DNA of 9,342 nucleotides from the NCBI GenBank assembly GCA_964404765.1, contig CAYOLL010000220.1, forward strand, positions 1 to 9,342, written 5' to 3'. A program made the position numbers and the translations under genes. The notes beneath the pieces were generated by a model, which made no database searches, was not told the DNA's origin, and was given only the letters and a program-made list of their open reading frames with translations. Source of the DNA: CAYOLL01 sp964404765 [NCBI: uncultured Gemmatimonadota bacterium]. Its GTDB lineage: Bacteria > 4572-55. Below are positions 7,574 through 9,342 of this stretch, piece after piece (positions within the stretch are counted from its first letter, which is position 1; the number at the start of each line of letters is the position of its first letter).

Positions 7574-8593
7574 ATGCGTCGTCAAACACGAATGTTGTTA
7601 TTGCTCACGTTAACGTTTCTTCATAGTGCGGCCATCAACTGCGCATACGGGGGTGATAATGACACAACTAGCTGGATAATTTATTTTTCCGAACAACCCA
7701 GCGGCGATCAACTTCAATTCATTGCGCCAGATAACAGTAAATCGGTATTTTCCTCCATCAGCTTGGGCGATCTAAATTTGATCGATGGCTCGCTCCGTTG
7801 CAATACGAACTATGCGGCCATGCTTTGGCGGAAAAAAACAGATTGGTTGCATGGGACAAGTATTAGCCCAACCTTGCTGTGCATTGATTTGAGGAACGGC
7901 ACTAAAACCATTGTAACGGACTGGAATACTTCGGAAGAAATTAACTATTCATGGGGGACAGGAAATGCCATTTATTACGCCTCCGGGGAAATAGGTCAAG
8001 AAGGGATATATCGTTTTGATTTATCTTCCCAAAGCCATGAACCAATAGTAAAGGGAGATAGCACGAGTTCTTTTTGGCAGGTGCGCGTCTCTCCTTTCGG
8101 GCAAAAACTGGCATTTATCAATCGTGAACGTGTTCTTGTTGTTGACCTGCATACCGGCATGATCTCGCCGCTTTCGATAAAAGTTCACTTTTTTACCATA
8201 ATCGAATGGTTGTCTGATGATACTCTTTTAATCGAAGGCGAAGAAAATTTCCTTACATGCGATGTCGTGACAAATAAGACGCGTGATTTGCCTTTCTATG
8301 GTTTCAACATCAACGTTTCGCCTCATACAGATACGATTTTATTTGTTGAGGCAGATGCCAAAATTACCAATATTTTTAGCATAAAGGCCGACGGAACCGG
8401 ACTAACCAAGCTAACCCATCAGGGCGCAAACGATAGCCCTTCTTGGTCGCCGGACGGCCAAAAAATTGTCTTCACCTCCAACCGCGATGGCAATTGGGAA
8501 ATTTATGTTATGAACCCCGACGGTTCCGAGCAGAAGCGTTTGACACACAATCTAGTCACAGATTATTCGCCGGAGTGGGTCAAAATGCAATGA
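7574..8593 (+). CDS. Secreted TolB/PD40-type beta-propeller protein, directly downstream of the Rhs toxin
   Basis: The 339-residue protein begins with MRRQTR and a hydrophobic core (LLLLTLTFLHSAA), a clear Sec signal peptide. The Cys after AIN does not fit a lipobox because Asn precedes it. The first two thirds diverge from classical PD40 but keep the propeller rhythm of short strands with aromatic ends, for example VSPFGQKLAFINRERVLVVDL near residue 170. The last 60 residues are textbook TolB: SPSWSPDGQKIVFTSNRDG, then NWEIYVMNPDGSEQKRLTH, closing with YSPEW. It starts 10 nt after the rhs stop and overlaps the next gene by 4 nt, so all three form one transcription unit. Its place directly behind the toxin C-terminus is where a cognate immunity gene would be expected. 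A periplasmic or surface propeller binding the toxin is plausible but unproven. It could instead be an accessory or surface-anchoring protein. Confidence 0.9.
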   Translation: MRRQTRMLLLLTLTFLHSAAINCAYGGDNDTTSWIIYFSEQPSGDQLQFIAPDNSKSVFSSISLGDLNLIDGSLRCNTNYAAMLWRKKTDWLHGTSISPTLLCIDLRNGTKTIVTDWNTSEEINYSWGTGNAIYYASGEIGQEGIYRFDLSSQSHEPIVKGDSTSSFWQVRVSPFGQKLAFINRERVLVVDLHTGMISPLSIKVHFFTIIEWLSDDTLLIEGEENFLTCDVVTNKTRDLPFYGFNINVSPHTDTILFVEADAKITNIFSIKADGTGLTKLTHQGANDSPSWSPDGQKIVFTSNRDGNWEIYVMNPDGSEQKRLTHNLVTDYSPEWVKMQ

Positions 8594-8988
8594 TTCGATT
8601 GTTTGAGAACTGGGATCTTGATGTGCTGCTGGATTTTGTCATGCCCAAAATAGAAGGGATGCTGTTTTTCTTTCACTTGGAAAAGCACGCCGGTTGGGAA
8701 AGAGACGGACGGAAAATATGGGAACATTTTTTAAAAAATTATGAGCGTTATCAAAGTGTGCCCTTACCATCGTATCCCATTATTCTCTGCTTCAATTTTT
8801 ATGATTTTTTGGAAGATCACATTGGAGAGTGCTTCGATCCTGAAGAATTCAACAAGGAAGTCAATCTTCACAATTGGCCGTATTTTGCCACTTCCGGCAA
8901 GACCGGCAAGAACATTGAAGCGGCTTATCGCACTCTGATAAGCAAAATTGTCGCGAATCGCCAATCGCAAGAAACGGCAATTTCCTAA
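8590..8988 (+). CDS. Small cytoplasmic protein resembling the C-terminal half of a Ras/MglA-like GTPase; possible immunity protein
   Basis: The start overlaps the preceding stop as ATGA (8590-8593), giving translational coupling. No good Shine-Dalgarno sequence is present (GGAG lies 14 nt upstream). The 132-residue product has no signal peptide. The pattern follows the second half of small GTPases: strand GMLFFFHL (23-30), a helix, strand PIILCFNFYD (63-72, in the place of the NKxD motif), acidic helix, NWPYFATSGKTGKN (95-108, matching the SAK-type G5 loop) and a final helix AAYRTLISKIV. The P-loop, switch I and DxxG segments are absent, and the Lys of NKxD is replaced by Phe, so GTP binding is unlikely. 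The frame upstream of the ATG lies within the PD40 gene and does not encode the missing half. It may be a repurposed GTPase fragment acting as immunity or regulator. The GTPase link rests on motif reading only. Confidence 0.8.
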   Translation: MIRLFENWDLDVLLDFVMPKIEGMLFFFHLEKHAGWERDGRKIWEHFLKNYERYQSVPLPSYPIILCFNFYDFLEDHIGECFDPEEFNKEVNLHNWPYFATSGKTGKNIEAAYRTLISKIVANRQSQETAIS

Positions 8989-8992
8989 ACCA

Positions 8993-9108
8993 AACCCGCC
9001 GCCCTAGGCTACGACCGGCACGTCTCTCGGCCAGGAGCGGGCGCTCACGGCCATCCACAGGCAACCGTCATCAGGCATAGCACAAGCCTGTGGGGCTGTC
9101 GGGCGGGC
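8993..9108 (+). repeat. Structured repeat, copy C, shortened
   Basis: It begins 5 nt after the stop of the small gene. The conserved 5' part is intact, with one loop change (GGCACGTC for GGCAAGTC). The 3' part has lost about 16 nt of the terminator stem and loop, and no T run follows, so it probably does not terminate. The alternative helix is kept with different bases: CCACAGGC (9055-9062) is perfectly complementary to GCCTGTGG (9086-9093). The final GTCGGGCGGGC (9098-9108) is the same as in copy A. Confidence 0.8.
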
Positions 9109-9126
9109 TACCTATCCATCGTTATA

Positions 9127-9263
9127 AACCCGTCTCTGGCCTACGACCGGCAAGTCTCTCGGCCAGGGGCGGGCGCTCACGGCCGCCCAAAGGCAACCGT
9201 CAGATTTTGGTATCTCCACGCCTGTCTGACAGCCTTTGGGTGGCTGTCGGGCAGGCTTTTTTT
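9127..9263 (+). repeat. Structured repeat, copy D
   Basis: Fourth copy, starting 134 nt after copy C. The inner stem is perfect Watson-Crick (CTGGCC 9136-9141 with GGCCAG 9161-9166), where copy A has G-U pairs, which supports real base pairing. CCCAAAGGC (9186-9194) is complementary to GCCTTTGGG (9232-9240), and GTCAG (9199-9203) to CTGAC (9226-9230). Confidence 0.8.
9220..9263 (+). terminator. Intrinsic terminator in repeat D
   Basis: GCCTGTCTGAC (9220-9230) pairs with GTCGGGCAGGC (9246-9256). The stem can be extended by AGCC (9231-9234) with GGCT (9242-9245), leaving a TTTGGGT loop. Seven T follow (9257-9263). It would end the rhs-PD40-small gene transcript and shield the silent tip beyond. 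Confidence 0.87.
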
Positions 9264-9267
9264 AATC

Positions 9268-9300
9268 AGATACCCGCTTTCTCCCGGAAAGTGGGTATCT
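9268..9300 (+). repeat. 14-bp inverted repeat at the cassette junction
   Basis: AGATACCCGCTTTC (9268-9281) and GAAAGTGGGTATCT (9287-9300) form a 14-bp stem with one G-T pair and a 5-nt loop (TCCCG). No T run follows, so it is not a classical terminator. It ends 2 nt before the duplicated Rhs tip begins, so it may mark or have caused the junction. Confidence 0.75.
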
Positions 9301-9302
9301 AT

Positions 9303-9342
9303 CGCCCGCCAAAGATTATTATTACCTGAAGGATCACCTGGG
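9303..9342 (+). pseudogene. Start of an orphan Rhs tip cassette, running off the window
   Basis: These 40 nt are identical to 6686-6725 inside rhs and in frame encode PAKDYYYLKDHLG, the start of the Rhs-associated core. Reading back in this frame gives a TAA at 9263-9265 and no ATG or ribosome binding site, so the copy lacks the N-terminal 1600 residues and is silent as it stands. It is expected to continue to the right through the core into another variable C-terminal domain. The entire seen part matches without a mismatch. Confidence 0.85.

Larger units (their letters stand above)
8989..9302 (+). other. Non-coding block between the module and the next rhs tip
   Basis: No credible gene lies here. 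A plus-strand frame at 9090-9329 runs through repeat D, its terminator and the hairpin and is rejected. The block holds repeats C and D, the terminator of D and a 14-bp hairpin. It mirrors the block at 1330-1857, but without heptamer tracts. Confidence 0.75.

Noticed and set aside
7601-7660. Lipoprotein signal in the second PD40 protein
   Set aside because: The Cys after SAAIN has Asn at position -1, which does not fit a lipobox, so ordinary signal-peptidase cleavage is more likely.
8443-8589. Upstream extension of the small GTPase-like gene
   Set aside because: The frame is open, but it lies inside the strongly conserved PD40 motifs of the preceding gene and does not encode a P-loop. The ATGA overlap start is better.
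1381-9263. Repeats A to D as a CRISPR array
   Set aside because: The repeats are 116-160 nt long, structured, separated by genes, and lack regular spacers.
9090-9329. 79-codon plus-strand frame with ATG at 9090
   Set aside because: It runs through repeat D, a strong terminator and the hairpin into the rhs tip in the wrong frame, and has no ribosome binding site.

Overview
The window looks like part of a modular Rhs/YD-repeat polymorphic-toxin locus from a Gram-negative-type bacterium, probably an uncultured lineage. The basis is large Sec-exported YD-repeat proteins, secreted TolB/PD40-type beta-propellers, mixed base composition and strong AGGAGG ribosome binding sites. I cannot name the taxon. 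A Calditrichota/KSB1/Zixibacteria-like or other FCB-related origin is only a guess. All supported genes lie on the + strand.

Layout. (1) 1-237: 3' end of a gene entering from the left, probably the tail of an upstream toxin or Rhs C-terminal module. (2) 253-1329: secreted PD40 beta-propeller protein, 15 nt behind it. (3) 1330-1890: a non-coding block with two copies (A, B) of a structured repeat of about 140-160 bp ending in an intrinsic terminator, plus two tracts of imperfect heptanucleotide repeats. (4) 1891-7563: a complete 1890-residue Rhs protein with a Sec signal peptide, a large beta-rich N-terminal half, a glycine-rich insert, about 700 residues of YD repeats, a canonical Rhs-associated core ending in DPDG, and a variable C-terminal domain carrying an HExxH zinc-metalloprotease motif. 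(5) 7574-8593: a second secreted PD40 protein. (6) 8590-8988: a small protein, coupled by an ATGA overlap, that resembles the C-terminal half of a Ras/MglA-like GTPase without its P-loop. (7) 8993-9263: two more copies (C, D) of the structured repeat. (8) 9268-9300: a 14-bp hairpin. (9) 9303-9342: the start of a second copy of the Rhs core tip, identical over 40 nt to 6686-6725 and without a start codon, running off the window.

Reading. The order 'core tip, variable C-terminus, PD40 protein (plus a small gene), pair of structured repeats, next core tip' suggests a main rhs gene followed by silent, recombinable tip cassettes. This is the orphan-module arrangement known from Rhs loci, here with a conserved non-coding element at each visible cassette boundary. 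The PD40 proteins and the P-loop-less GTPase-like protein occupy the position where immunity genes normally sit, but they do not resemble common immunity families that I recognise. The most novel-looking elements are the four-copy structured repeat, with alternative terminator pairings and apparent compensatory changes, and the toxin/propeller/GTPase-remnant module.
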